Of a stretch of 35,457 bases of DNA, positions 7,976-16,767 are shown piece after piece. The translations under genes and the position numbers were made by a program. The DNA is taken from positions 1-35,457 of the IMG/VR virus record IMGVR_UViG_3300036768_000306; one strand, written 5' to 3'. A model generated the notes under the pieces. It was not told the origin of the DNA, made no database searches, and was given only the letters and a program-made list of their open reading frames with translations. Position 1 is the first letter of the stretch, and the number at the start of each line of letters is the position of its first letter. Source of the DNA: a virus.

Positions 7976-8317
7976 ATGGCGGCGGTATTTAGCTCGCAAG
8001 TAATCCAAAGGGGCGTCTACCTGGCGGTTTGGTCTGGGCTTGCTAATGGAGAGGCAGGAAGCCCTCAAAGTGGGCCTCAAAAATCAGATCGATCCGTCCA
8101 GGTGGACGGGACGTTTGGCGCGGGTGGATCAGTTTCCATCGAGGGAAGTAACGATGGAAACACATGGTTCACCTTAACTGATCAAAACGGTTCGGCACTT
8201 ACTTTTACCTCTCCTGGGCTTAGGGCTATTTTACAGGCGACAGTCTACATTAGGCCAAGGGTGACCGCTGGAGACGCTAGTACTAACTTGAATGTTAGAA
8301 TTGTTATGGTGGAATGA
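7976..8317 (+). CDS. Small beta-rich virion protein
   Basis: A 113-residue protein beginning two bases after the previous stop. It is beta-rich with a WFTLTDQNG segment and a GSNDGNTWFTL pattern seen in immunoglobulin-like or discoidin-like surface modules of phage heads. It could be a second decoration protein or a head fibre base. Its stop overlaps the next start. Confidence 0.55.
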   Translation: MAAVFSSQVIQRGVYLAVWSGLANGEAGSPQSGPQKSDRSVQVDGTFGAGGSVSIEGSNDGNTWFTLTDQNGSALTFTSPGLRAILQATVYIRPRVTAGDASTNLNVRIVMVE

Positions 8318-8778
8318 TGAACACCAACGAAGCGTTAACGAACGTTAGGGCTGCGCTCGGAATTTACCGCGCGCTAGCTTACATGGAGGAAACGCTTGAG
8401 TTCTTTTCAGGACTTGAGAATAGAGTAAAGGAGCTAGAGGAGAGAAGGGATTCTCTTATTTCCTTGATTGACGACCTCAATGCTCAAGCTGAATCTATTC
8501 AAAGAAGTCTAGCTGACCTAAAGTCGGCGGAGAAGATTGCTCAGACCAACTTCGACATATTCGTGTCGAAGCTAGAGGAGCAAAAGAAGAATATGCTTGA
8601 GGAGATGAACAAGGAAGTAGAAGAGAAGAAGCTAGCTTTAGAGAAGGAGCTAAAGGAAATGGAAGAAGCACATACTGAAAGGAAGCGCGAAATGGAAGAG
8701 GAGATAGCAAATCTTGAAGCAAAGAAAGCGGCTGCCGAGAAGACTTTAGAGTCTCTCAAGCTTCTTGTAAGCACATGA
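8314..8778 (+). CDS. Coiled-coil protein
   Basis: A 154-residue protein, almost entirely one long coiled coil from about residue 25 to 150, dominated by E, K, L and A in heptads. It starts with two consecutive methionine codons (8314 and 8317) and is coupled to the upstream gene by an ATGA overlap. Such rods may act as head fibres, tail whiskers or assembly spacers. No enzyme motif is present. Confidence 0.7.
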   Translation: MMNTNEALTNVRAALGIYRALAYMEETLEFFSGLENRVKELEERRDSLISLIDDLNAQAESIQRSLADLKSAEKIAQTNFDIFVSKLEEQKKNMLEEMNKEVEEKKLALEKELKEMEEAHTERKREMEEEIANLEAKKAAAEKTLESLKLLVST

Positions 8779-8885
8779 CGACCATCTTAGCACATTTCTT
8801 CTTACACGGCGCTTCTCTTTCTTCTACAACTACACAATCAGTTGAATACCTCATCTCTACCCATAGGAGGAGGCGGTGCCGATAG
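8775..8885 (+). CDS. Possible 36-residue small protein
   Basis: A short frame starting in the ATGA overlap with the coiled-coil gene and ending just inside the fibre gene. The product is serine/threonine rich and ends with an arginine cluster (HRRRRCR) that is simply the translation of the downstream GGAGGAGG ribosome site. Coupling supports translation; the uninformative sequence argues against it. The stretch otherwise holds only the leader of the next gene. Confidence 0.25.
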   Translation: MTTILAHFFLHGASLSSTTTQSVEYLISTHRRRRCR

Positions 8886-9835
8886 AAATAGCAGAGGCCA
8901 ACCCTGGCTCAGGCGGCGTCAAGTTTGCAGTAGATAACATCACGCAAGGCTCAGACACTTTATCAGTCCCTTACGTTAAGCTGATGTCTGGGGTGGATGC
9001 TGCCGGAGATGTTATTCCTGGCACCGCAACCAATGGACTGCTTGTTGATGTTAGCCGAGTCCAGGGGAATGTTTCTGTTACACAAGGGGGCGCATGGAGT
9101 GTCAATCAGGCTGGCGTCTGGAATGTTAATGCGGCTCAAACAGGAACCTGGACTGTTAATTCCGCTCAGTCTGGGACGTGGACAGTAAACGCTGCCCAAT
9201 CTGGGATTTGGAACGTAAACGCTTCTCAATCAGGAACATGGAATGTTAATGCTGCTCAATCTGGCACCTGGACAGTAAACTCAGCCCAGTCTGGAATTTG
9301 GAACGTAAACGCAGCTCAATCAGGAACCTGGAGCGTAAACCAAGCAGGAACATGGAATGTTAATGCTGTCCAGTCTGGAACCTGGACGGTAGACTCCGTC
9401 CAATCCGGCGCCTGGAATGTAAGTGCTAGCCAGTCTGGAACATGGAATGTTAATGCTGCTCAGTCTGGAGCATGGGCGGTAGACGTCAATAATGCTGTTA
9501 AGATACAGGATGGCCAAGTAGGAAGCGGTGTTACAAAAACAGCGTTTGTTAACGCGACAGCTTCTGGCAATACTACCATCGTCGCAGGCGTTACAGGGAA
9601 GAAGATTAGGGTACTAGGATATAGGATTCAAGCACAAGGCACGGTGAATGTAAAGTTTGTTGACAGCAGTCCACAAGACCTAACTTTCACCTGGAAGCTA
9701 CAGGATAGAGAAGGCGCTGTTTCTAGCGCTCCTACAGGCGCATTTGAGTTTGAGACTGCTGCTAGCGCTTCTCTTCAAATCAACCTATCTGCTGCTGTTC
9801 AGGTCGGCGCTCAAGTAATCTATGTTGAAGTTTAA
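8876..9835 (+). CDS. Repeat-containing fibre or appendage protein
   Basis: A 319-residue protein with a GTG start behind AGGAGGAGG. After a 69-residue N-terminal domain come about 14 copies of a 10-residue repeat, QSGTWNVNAA with variants (residues 70-204), then a beta-rich C-terminal domain of about 115 residues that starts near VKIQDGQVG. The regular tryptophan and valine spacing suggests a stacked beta structure. The C-terminal domain resembles small trimeric or jelly-roll attachment modules, but the family is not identified. Likely a surface fibre. Confidence 0.72.
   Translation: MPIEIAEANPGSGGVKFAVDNITQGSDTLSVPYVKLMSGVDAAGDVIPGTATNGLLVDVSRVQGNVSVTQGGAWSVNQAGVWNVNAAQTGTWTVNSAQSGTWTVNAAQSGIWNVNASQSGTWNVNAAQSGTWTVNSAQSGIWNVNAAQSGTWSVNQAGTWNVNAVQSGTWTVDSVQSGAWNVSASQSGTWNVNAAQSGAWAVDVNNAVKIQDGQVGSGVTKTAFVNATASGNTTIVAGVTGKKIRVLGYRIQAQGTVNVKFVDSSPQDLTFTWKLQDREGAVSSAPTGAFEFETAASASLQINLSAAVQVGAQVIYVEV
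9083..9487 (+). repeat. In-frame 30-bp coding repeats (14 units)
   Basis: Fourteen tandem units of about 30 bp encode Q-x-G-x-W-x-V-[ND]-x-x. Two units (the first and the ninth) are shortened by two residues, and both precede a QAG unit, as if a two-unit block had been copied. Synonymous differences between units show that the array is old or under selection at the protein level, yet unit number could still change by recombination. Confidence 0.9.
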
Positions 9836-10094
9836 ATACCAAACTAGGGAAGAGGGGATCAAAAGGATATTTGATATTGTGTTCAATGAAAGTGATCCTG
9901 TTCTTCTCCACAAGCACATTTCTTTCATTGTTGGCATGCTGAATAGCGGGGATATATCAGAGGAAGAGATAAGGAGTTATCTTGCGTCTAGCAAAGGGAA
10001 ATCAGATGCCTACTCGAAGTGGGGCCAGTATAAGTCAAAACTGAATGCTATAGCAGCAAGATACAAGGATATGCTTTCTGAGAAAGGCTTATGA
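9822..10094 (+). CDS. Hypothetical small protein
   Basis: A 90-residue protein starting inside the 3' end of the fibre gene (14-bp overlap). It is charged and helical with no recognised motif. Small genes lying between fibre genes are sometimes fibre-assembly chaperones, an inference from position only. Confidence 0.55.
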   Translation: MLKFKYQTREEGIKRIFDIVFNESDPVLLHKHISFIVGMLNSGDISEEEIRSYLASSKGKSDAYSKWGQYKSKLNAIAARYKDMLSEKGL

Positions 10095-10303
10095 TTGTAA
10101 GCTCAGAATATGTATTGCTAGAACCACTTGCTGATGATAGAAGGTATGTTGTAGAGAAGTTTTACACTGATACAGGCGAAGTATATGAGCTAATATACCT
10201 AGCTGAACCAGAGCAGGAATACAAATCACATTTAGACGCTTCTAAGTTATCCCTTAGCGAATCATTAGCTCAAGCAGAAGCTTATTCGATTCTAAATGGC
10301 TAA
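10091..10303 (+). CDS. Hypothetical small acidic protein
   Basis: A 70-residue acidic protein coupled by ATGA overlap to the upstream gene and overlapping the next by 8 bp. The first 35 residues look like paired strands and the C-terminal third a helix (SLSESLAQAEAYSILNG). No family recognised. Confidence 0.55.
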   Translation: MIVSSEYVLLEPLADDRRYVVEKFYTDTGEVYELIYLAEPEQEYKSHLDASKLSLSESLAQAEAYSILNG

Positions 10304-11663
10304 CAAGTATTTATCAAACACTGGCTCAAACACTTCTCCTTTTGAATCTCCTTCTACTGCCGCGACTACTCTATCAGGGCTTCTTGGGGCGAATGTTCTT
10401 GCGAACGGAGAGCTGATTTACGTAAAGGGCGCTTCTGGAGACAACCATACTGAAACATATTCAGCAAGCGTAACATTTAACTCTCCTTCTTGGGCTTCCC
10501 CGTCAAATCCTCTTAGGCTTTACTGTGTTAGCGACTTCTTTACAGGATCGCCTCCTACTTCTCTTGTTAGCTCTCCAGCAGCTAACATAGTTACTAACGG
10601 CGCATATAGCATTACGTTCAATGGAAACTGGAGAATTCATGGTATTAAGTTAGTTTCTGGAAATGGAGGAGGCGTTAATGCGCCTATTTATTTTTATGTT
10701 GATAGTTGCGAGATAGAGAAATCAAGTTTTGATATTGCTAATGGAACGAGTACATATATTTATCTTGGATACGCTGGTAATTATGCATCAAGCGCGAACG
10801 TATTTATTTCATTAAATGATTGCTATGTAAGATTTAGAAATGCGTATAATAGAATTGCTCTTGGTAAATCAAAAGAGATTAATATAACAAAATTGAGATT
10901 TGATCCTTTATCTGTTGCTGTAGTAAGTGTTTTTTCTAACCAAGGCGGCTCGCCGGTTTTGAATGTAAATATATCAGATTCAGATTTCAGCACATTGAGC
11001 TATACAAACTTAATAGACATAACGCAATATGCAGCTGGTGGCCAAATAAACTTTGTTAGGTGCAAGCTTCTCGGCGGGGCTAATATAATAAACTCATATT
11101 ATTCATTCATGCCCCGCATAAGGCTAATGGACTGCGATTCTGCCAACACAAACATCCGTTATGAGGTATATGATTCAGGCGGAGTGGTCAGGACGTCTAC
11201 AACTATTTATCCTTCTACCGATCCGGCTACAGATGGAACAACCACCTATAGCCATTCTATAACCACTTCCACGTTAGCTAGCAACTCTCTTCCGATGTAT
11301 AGCGATTGGATAGAGAGATGGGCAGATGGCGGGGTTGCGATAACGCCAAGAATAGAGGTGCTGGTAGGAGCAGATGGAGGCCCTGCTCTAAACAATAATG
11401 AGCTATGGATTGAGGTAGAATACCAATCAGATTCTACTTCTCCTCTAGGATCAACGTTAAGCACTAGAGGGCCAAAGCTAGGGACTCCTTCCACTGTTCC
11501 TGGCGGAACTGTTTCTTGGACTGGGCATGGGTTTTCAAGCCCAGTCACACATTCTCTTTCAGTTGGATCAATTACCCCAAACAAGAGCGGATTTGTGAGG
11601 GCGAGGGTGGCTTTTGCGAAAGCATCCTCTACGATATACTATGATCCTCAAATACGATGGTAG
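10296..11663 (+). CDS. Tail fibre or spike-like protein with beta-helix character
   Basis: A 455-residue protein rich in S, T, N, G and Y with few charged residues. Residues about 90-290 show repeated short strands with N/D turns (for example VFISLNDCYVRF and NVNISDSDFSTL), suggesting a right-handed beta-helix as in phage spikes. The C-terminal third (about 300-455) looks like a separate beta-sandwich. The start MANKYLSNTGSNTSPFESP resembles the opening of beta-helix surface proteins. It could bind or degrade host surface glycans; no catalytic residues can be assigned. Confidence 0.68.
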   Translation: MANKYLSNTGSNTSPFESPSTAATTLSGLLGANVLANGELIYVKGASGDNHTETYSASVTFNSPSWASPSNPLRLYCVSDFFTGSPPTSLVSSPAANIVTNGAYSITFNGNWRIHGIKLVSGNGGGVNAPIYFYVDSCEIEKSSFDIANGTSTYIYLGYAGNYASSANVFISLNDCYVRFRNAYNRIALGKSKEINITKLRFDPLSVAVVSVFSNQGGSPVLNVNISDSDFSTLSYTNLIDITQYAAGGQINFVRCKLLGGANIINSYYSFMPRIRLMDCDSANTNIRYEVYDSGGVVRTSTTIYPSTDPATDGTTTYSHSITTSTLASNSLPMYSDWIERWADGGVAITPRIEVLVGADGGPALNNNELWIEVEYQSDSTSPLGSTLSTRGPKLGTPSTVPGGTVSWTGHGFSSPVTHSLSVGSITPNKSGFVRARVAFAKASSTIYYDPQIRW

Positions 11664-11830
11664 TTAGGCGGTCTTTAAATAGTGGCTCAGTCCATGCTGC
11701 TAATGCGACAGTCTCTAGGAGAAGGATAGGTGTTTTAGGCGGCTCGATAACTGAAGTATCAGCCTCTCCTCCACCACCGCCGCCGTCACCATCAAACATC
11801 AGAAGATTCTTATTTAACGTAGGACTTTAG
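11657..11830 (+). CDS. Small proline-rich linker-like protein
   Basis: A 57-residue frame starting 7 bp before the stop of the spike gene. It has a basic N-terminus (MVVRRSLNSGS), an RRRIGVLGG centre and a proline run (SPPPPPPSPS) before a hydrophobic end. The tight packing, with the next start 2 bp after its stop, supports translation. Function unknown. Confidence 0.5.
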   Translation: MVVRRSLNSGSVHAANATVSRRRIGVLGGSITEVSASPPPPPPSPSNIRRFLFNVGL

Positions 11831-11832
11831 CT

Positions 11833-12141
11833 ATGGAAATTCATGTAAGAGATAAAGGCGTGTTTGTGGTAGATGATAAAACGCTTGAGCTGGTTGGTAG
11901 CTATGATGAGGTTCCTGATGAGGTGATCGAAATAATTGAAGCCGTGAAGGGAAGCAAAGGAGCAAAACCATCTTCTTCTGCTGAAGCGGAGGGAGTGCCT
12001 CCAAAGAGGAAAAGAGGAAGACCGCCTAAGAAAGCATCTATTTCTGAAGAAGATAAGCCAATCTTGGTAACTGGCACTGGGATTGAGGTTGATCCTTCTG
12101 AAGAAGTTATCAAGCAAGCGATTGCTAGCGGAGTAGTGTAA
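11833..12141 (+). CDS. Small protein with an AT-hook-like motif
   Basis: A 102-residue protein with a beta-rich N-terminus (MEIHVRDKGVFVVDDKTLEL), then a basic PPKRKRGRPPKK segment (about residues 56-67) that matches the GRP core of AT-hooks, and an acidic helical C-terminus. AT-hooks bind the minor groove of AT-rich DNA. Its position among tail-fibre genes is odd for a DNA-binding protein; an alternative is a virion linker with a basic patch. The stop overlaps the next start (TAATG). Confidence 0.6.
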   Translation: MEIHVRDKGVFVVDDKTLELVGSYDEVPDEVIEIIEAVKGSKGAKPSSSAEAEGVPPKRKRGRPPKKASISEEDKPILVTGTGIEVDPSEEVIKQAIASGVV

Positions 12142-13112
12142 TGCCTTATCCTTATTCTTTCCCGCTTATTTCTCCAGGAGATGAGGTAACCGCAGAGCAA
12201 GCAAACGAAATGCACCAAGCGCATGTTGATAACAACGTTCCAACGTCTATTGACGATTACTCTTTAGACGTCAACCAAATGCGCTTGGTTGAAGACCCAG
12301 GCAACAATGGAACTGAAAGCTTGCCGGCGGACTTAGCTGGGGAGATAAAGAGGTTAAGGAATGAGATAAAGGTTATTAAGAGCTACATTGCTCAAACCCC
12401 CCCCTCTTATTGGTACAGCAAGTTAGCTTCCACCAATAGGTCTTATCTCTTGAGGGATGGATCGCTTGCAATGACGGGAAAGCTTCCAGCTAAGGGCGGG
12501 GCTGGCGGATCGAATAACCCAAACAACTGTGGCGTGGTTTTTGACACAGATAACGACAGCGGGCTGTTTGGCATTTCGGATGGGGTTTTGGGGCTCTACG
12601 CAAATGGAACGGAGTTTCTTGAAGCAAATTATACAGCAAATTTGTTAAAAGTTTTTAGGCCAATCTTATTTCCGGCAACACAAATATCTTCTACCGATCC
12701 TAATGCTCTTGACGATTACGAAGAAGGGTCATGGACGCCTTATCTAACCAGGGAGTCAACCGCTCCGTCATTAACATACTCTACTCAAACCGGAAAATAT
12801 GTTAAGATTGGGCAATTTGTATATGTATATGGTAAAATAATAGTAGGCGCAGTTACTTCTCAAGGCTCAGGGGCGCTACTCATAGGGGGGCTACCTTTCA
12901 ATGTAGTTGGGGAAACAGCGCCTACACCGGTTTTATATGGCGGATGGCCTTCTTATACAAGCACAGCGCATATAGCAACTGTTAAATTCCCATTATTTGG
13001 GGGTAACTATTCAATGTATTTGGTGGAGTTAGGCACAGGCTATCCATTCATAAGCGTAGACATTGATAATAGCATGAACATTCGATTTGGTCTTTATTAC
13101 TTTACTTCTTAG
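12141..13112 (+). CDS. Tail fibre protein
   Basis: A 323-residue fibre. Residues 1-85 contain a helical segment (AGEIKRLRNEIKVIKSYIAQ) that may trimerise. The middle has a LRDGSLAMTGKL segment typical of phage fibre shafts, and LDDYEEGSWTP (about residues 190-200) matches a motif common at the start of fibre receptor-binding heads. The C-terminal 120 residues are Y/G-rich beta sheet and probably carry host specificity. A run of eight C residues lies at 12397-12404. Confidence 0.75.
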   Translation: MPYPYSFPLISPGDEVTAEQANEMHQAHVDNNVPTSIDDYSLDVNQMRLVEDPGNNGTESLPADLAGEIKRLRNEIKVIKSYIAQTPPSYWYSKLASTNRSYLLRDGSLAMTGKLPAKGGAGGSNNPNNCGVVFDTDNDSGLFGISDGVLGLYANGTEFLEANYTANLLKVFRPILFPATQISSTDPNALDDYEEGSWTPYLTRESTAPSLTYSTQTGKYVKIGQFVYVYGKIIVGAVTSQGSGALLIGGLPFNVVGETAPTPVLYGGWPSYTSTAHIATVKFPLFGGNYSMYLVELGTGYPFISVDIDNSMNIRFGLYYFTS

Positions 13113-13121
13113 GTTAATACC

Positions 13122-13379
13122 ATGCTTGAGAAACAAACCGAAATATTAGAGTATTCCCATCATCAAGATGGGAGTGTTGTTATAAAGAAAGTAATTAACA
13201 TACTTGAAAACGGCATAGTTATAGCATCAATTGCTAGCCGTGATGTTGTAACAGATGTTAATGCTAATGCTGACATTCCTGCAGAAATAAAGCCACATCT
13301 TAAAGCTATATCAGACCACATTAAGTTTAAGGCTGCTGAAAAGTATGCTGAAAAGGCTGCTGCAAAGGGAGATTCATAA
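13122..13379 (+). CDS. Small protein after the tail fibre, possible chaperone
   Basis: An 85-residue protein with strands in the first half (SVVIKKVINILENGIVIASI) and an alanine/lysine-rich helix at the C-terminus. It is the only small gene directly after the main fibre, a place often taken by fibre-assembly proteins, but no family is recognised. Confidence 0.55.
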   Translation: MLEKQTEILEYSHHQDGSVVIKKVINILENGIVIASIASRDVVTDVNANADIPAEIKPHLKAISDHIKFKAAEKYAEKAAAKGDS

Positions 13380-13382
13380 GCT

Positions 13383-14957
13383 ATGTCGAGCCGGTACGCT
13401 GAGTTTGTAATCCCGTTAGGAATGAATGGGATTTTTGGTCCTTATGATCCTTACTCGGCTGAGGCTACAGATTATCTAATAGATTGTGATGGAATCACGT
13501 TTGTTGATGGAGTTATCTCAAATGACTTTGGTTATTCTATTTACGGTTCAGTAACTGGAAACGTTATAGGAGGCACGGAGTTCAACCATGATATATTGAC
13601 TCCTGTCGTGGTGGTATTTACATCAGATGGGAGGCTCCTTAAGGATAATGGAGCAGGAGCGTTTAGCACAACTCTTGCTACCGGACTAACCGCTTCAGAT
13701 AATGTTGTTTTTGTTGAGGGCGGAAAAGAGGGAGCGGCATTAAACAGGAAGCTGTTTATATTCACCGGAAGCAATCCTGTTAAGGTCTTGTCTGGCGGAG
13801 CTTCTACAGTTACAAACCTAGCAACTCCGCCAGCAGATTGGTCGTCCAATTATCCTACCTCTGGTTTTGTGTTTGAGGGGAGGTTGTGCGGGTTCGGGAA
13901 CAAGAACGATCCGCATAGGCTTTACTTCTCTACCACAACAGACCATGAGAACTTCACTGGAACTGGCTCATTTACTCTTTCCATCTTTCCTGGCGAAGGG
14001 GAAAGACTAAGCGCTGCTATTCCAGTCCAGTATGGCGTCTTGCTATTCAAGTATCCTAGAGGAATTTACTTTCTTGATGCTAAAGACCCTGTTACTACAA
14101 ACTGGAGGGTGTATAAAGTCTCTTCAAAGCTTGGAGCTCCTTCTCAGAAGTGCGCTGTTGATATAGGCAAAGGAATTGTTTTTATAGATAGCTCTGGATT
14201 TCCTTACTTTGTTGCGAGGGATACGTCTGGAAGCTTCGTTTTCTCAAACATAGCTGAAGCAAACTCAATCAAGAGCCTTATCAAGAAAGAGCTAAATAGC
14301 TCAATCATAAAGAACAAATGGTTTGCGTTCTACGATCCTCTTTTTGATGAGTTTGGCTTCTCGGATACGTTCAAGATAATTAGCATAGATTTGCAAAGAG
14401 AGTCGCCAAGGTTTAGAAAGAGTATAGCAGAAGTTTTGTGCGCTTTCCATGTCTATGGCGTAAACTCAAATACCGCCACATTATGTTTTGGTGATAAGGC
14501 AGGAAACATACTTAAGAAAGATCAAGGCAAGCGTTTAGCAAGCTTTAATTTTGCTACTTCTAGCTACGACTTCATTAGAGAGAAGCAGACAAACAAAAGA
14601 TCGATAATGGGGGAGGTTGAATTCTCAGCTTCCTATGCTGGTAACTCTACAGGGTATATTGATTTATCCGTGTTTGTAGATGGTGTTAAGGCAGGGAGCA
14701 AAAGGATAAACTTCTCTCCTACGTTTGGTGTTGCTAGATATGGAACCAGATCAAGTCCAGGGACAGGCGCTTATTACAACCGAGGATACAGATATTCAGC
14801 AGGACAATCACCGATTGTGGTTATAGACAAGTTTAGGGTTCTTGGAAGCGGAAGATTTGTTAGCATTAATGCATCAGGAATTTTCAATAGCTATCAATGC
14901 GTAGCAAGGATAAACAAGGTTATCTTAAGAGCATCAATAGGTGACGAACGTGTATAG
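13383..14957 (+). CDS. Tail nozzle or beta-propeller-like tail protein
   Basis: A 524-residue, beta-rich protein. Repeated hydrophobic strand pairs with G/D turns over about residues 50-330 suggest a beta-propeller-like body similar in architecture to podovirus tail nozzle proteins. The opening (MSSRYAEFVIPLGMNGIFGP) and an FEGRLCGFGNKNDPHRLYFS segment are typical of phage tail proteins of this kind. It overlaps the next gene, a candidate adaptor, by 17 bp; the pairing of nozzle and adaptor supports both calls. Confidence 0.62.
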   Translation: MSSRYAEFVIPLGMNGIFGPYDPYSAEATDYLIDCDGITFVDGVISNDFGYSIYGSVTGNVIGGTEFNHDILTPVVVVFTSDGRLLKDNGAGAFSTTLATGLTASDNVVFVEGGKEGAALNRKLFIFTGSNPVKVLSGGASTVTNLATPPADWSSNYPTSGFVFEGRLCGFGNKNDPHRLYFSTTTDHENFTGTGSFTLSIFPGEGERLSAAIPVQYGVLLFKYPRGIYFLDAKDPVTTNWRVYKVSSKLGAPSQKCAVDIGKGIVFIDSSGFPYFVARDTSGSFVFSNIAEANSIKSLIKKELNSSIIKNKWFAFYDPLFDEFGFSDTFKIISIDLQRESPRFRKSIAEVLCAFHVYGVNSNTATLCFGDKAGNILKKDQGKRLASFNFATSSYDFIREKQTNKRSIMGEVEFSASYAGNSTGYIDLSVFVDGVKAGSKRINFSPTFGVARYGTRSSPGTGAYYNRGYRYSAGQSPIVVIDKFRVLGSGRFVSINASGIFNSYQCVARINKVILRASIGDERV

Positions 14958-15894
14958 CACGACCAAAGACATTCTAGAAGCCGCACTGTTCGATGCATCT
15001 GAAAAGCAGAACGTAAACTCAGATTACTATTCATCCGCGCTTCGTTACCTTAACCAAACGTACTTCGATATACTAAACGGGGCGGGCGTATTCTTCGATG
15101 GCATAAATCCACTAAAGCACGATTGGCCTTTCTTGGTTAAGGATGGTTCCATCATCTTAGAGCCAAGGATAGGTGATGGAGTAGTTGTGGTCACAAGCGG
15201 AAGCCCAACCATCACTTTCTCATCTCCGCCCTCTATCTCTGTTCAAGGATGGAACTTTAAGGTGTATGGGAATGATGAGGTGTTTGTTATCGCATCGCAT
15301 ACCGCAGGAGAAAGCAATGCAACATTAGATTCTGAGTACGTTGGCGGCCCTACAAATCCATCCGCTTCTTACTTGCTATTCAAAACGGACTATGATCTTC
15401 CATCAGACTTTAAGAAGTTTGTAGGGCCTTTGTGGGCGGACAACCTAATTGTTCCAAACAGCGGCATAAAAGGAATAGAGCTAGAGGAGTTTAACCTTAG
15501 GAACAGGCTGAACAGCGTCACGCTAGAGGTTCCAACTGAGTTTGCGTTCCTTCAAAGCAAGAAGATAAGGTTTAACTGTGCTGGAAGCTTAGCTGGAGCG
15601 AAGAGAAGGATAAAGTTTAGGTATGTCCTCTCTCCGCCATTACTCCAGAATACAACTGGCGAAGAGCCGGTGATTCCTGTTGAGTATAGATCAATTCTGG
15701 CTAACGGAACGACATACTTTATCCTTTTGTCAAAGAATGACGATAGGGCGCTCATCTATCACAAGATGGCCCAGACAAAGCTGATGAACATGATAGATGA
15801 TTATAGATCAACGGTTTACAACTCAGCTGACTTCTTGATTACTGGCAAGAGAGGCGGCGGAAAAGTTGTAAGTAGCAGTGGAGTGATATTCTGA
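14941..15894 (+). CDS. Head-tail adaptor-like protein
   Basis: A 317-residue protein with a GTG start inside the preceding gene. The N-terminal helices (TTKDILEAALFDA... and SALRYLNQTYFDIL) are followed by a beta-rich insertion (about residues 68-150) and then a helical C-terminus (LIYHKMAQTKLMNMIDDY). This helix-bundle pattern with an inserted beta domain resembles podovirus adaptor proteins that sit below the portal. The call rests on fold-like pattern and context. Confidence 0.6.
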   Translation: MTNVYSTTKDILEAALFDASEKQNVNSDYYSSALRYLNQTYFDILNGAGVFFDGINPLKHDWPFLVKDGSIILEPRIGDGVVVVTSGSPTITFSSPPSISVQGWNFKVYGNDEVFVIASHTAGESNATLDSEYVGGPTNPSASYLLFKTDYDLPSDFKKFVGPLWADNLIVPNSGIKGIELEEFNLRNRLNSVTLEVPTEFAFLQSKKIRFNCAGSLAGAKRRIKFRYVLSPPLLQNTTGEEPVIPVEYRSILANGTTYFILLSKNDDRALIYHKMAQTKLMNMIDDYRSTVYNSADFLITGKRGGGKVVSSSGVIF

Positions 15895-16763
15895 TGGCAA
15901 ACGGCGGAGGCGCGGTAGGAACAGTAGGCGGCGGACTTCTTGGCGCCTTATTCGGCGATCCGGCATTAGGTGCATCAATCGGTTCTGGCATAGGTTCCCT
16001 TGTTGGAGGATTTGCTCCTGGCCTCTTTGGCAAAGGAAGCGACGATCTTAAGAAGCTAACAAAGCGAGCATTACAACCTGATCCGCTTGATAGGTTACTT
16101 AAGAGCCAGCTTGTTACCTTATCCTCTTATGCCTTGTTAGATTACCTTCAAAGAGCAATCGAGGACAAGTACATAAGAGAAAGAGCGCTTAGGATCGCTG
16201 GCTTCAATCCGGAGGATATATTGCCGCAGAATCTACCAAACTTAGAAGGCCCACGTGTAGGAACGACAAACGAGAAGGGCCCTTCAAACATATTTCCAAT
16301 TCCTGGCGGAAGATATGTTCCAAGTCCAGCTTATGCTGATCTGCTTTCTTCTGTTCCGCCTGGCCTTCAAGCAGCATATGCTCCTGTTCTAGCAGCGCTA
16401 GAATCTATAAATGTTCCGTCTGTAACTTATCCCTCCAAAGGCGGCAGCCAAGCTGATGTTGCTCTTCAAAAAGGACTTGAGAGCGGCGCTATTAGGCCTG
16501 GAGAAGCAGCCAATCCTCAAGCTCGCGCGCTAGCAACCGGCATACCAATTAGGTTCCAAAAGAAAGGCAAGGATACGGCTTATGTTATCCCGATTAAGGG
16601 AACAGGTTACGAAGATAAGATAGATTTAAACTCGGTTGGAGAAGTATCTATACCAAGAGGCGCTAGCGACCAAAACATAATAGAGCAAGCCATCAAAGAC
16701 AAAAACTATGCTTTGGCTTTAGGGATTTTGGCTAACTCTGGCAAGCTTCCTCTAAGAGGTTAA
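15894..16763 (+). CDS. Glycine-rich internal or ejection protein
   Basis: A 289-residue protein. Residues 2-45 form a glycine-zipper-like hydrophobic segment (GGGLLGALFGDPALG, SIGSGIGSLVGGFAPGLFG), as in phage ejection proteins that insert into the host membrane. The rest is alpha/beta with proline-rich turns. It is the first of four consecutive genes that look like internal virion proteins. The start overlaps the upstream stop by one base. Confidence 0.58.
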   Translation: MANGGGAVGTVGGGLLGALFGDPALGASIGSGIGSLVGGFAPGLFGKGSDDLKKLTKRALQPDPLDRLLKSQLVTLSSYALLDYLQRAIEDKYIRERALRIAGFNPEDILPQNLPNLEGPRVGTTNEKGPSNIFPIPGGRYVPSPAYADLLSSVPPGLQAAYAPVLAALESINVPSVTYPSKGGSQADVALQKGLESGAIRPGEAANPQARALATGIPIRFQKKGKDTAYVIPIKGTGYEDKIDLNSVGEVSIPRGASDQNIIEQAIKDKNYALALGILANSGKLPLRG

Positions 16764-16767
16764 TCAA

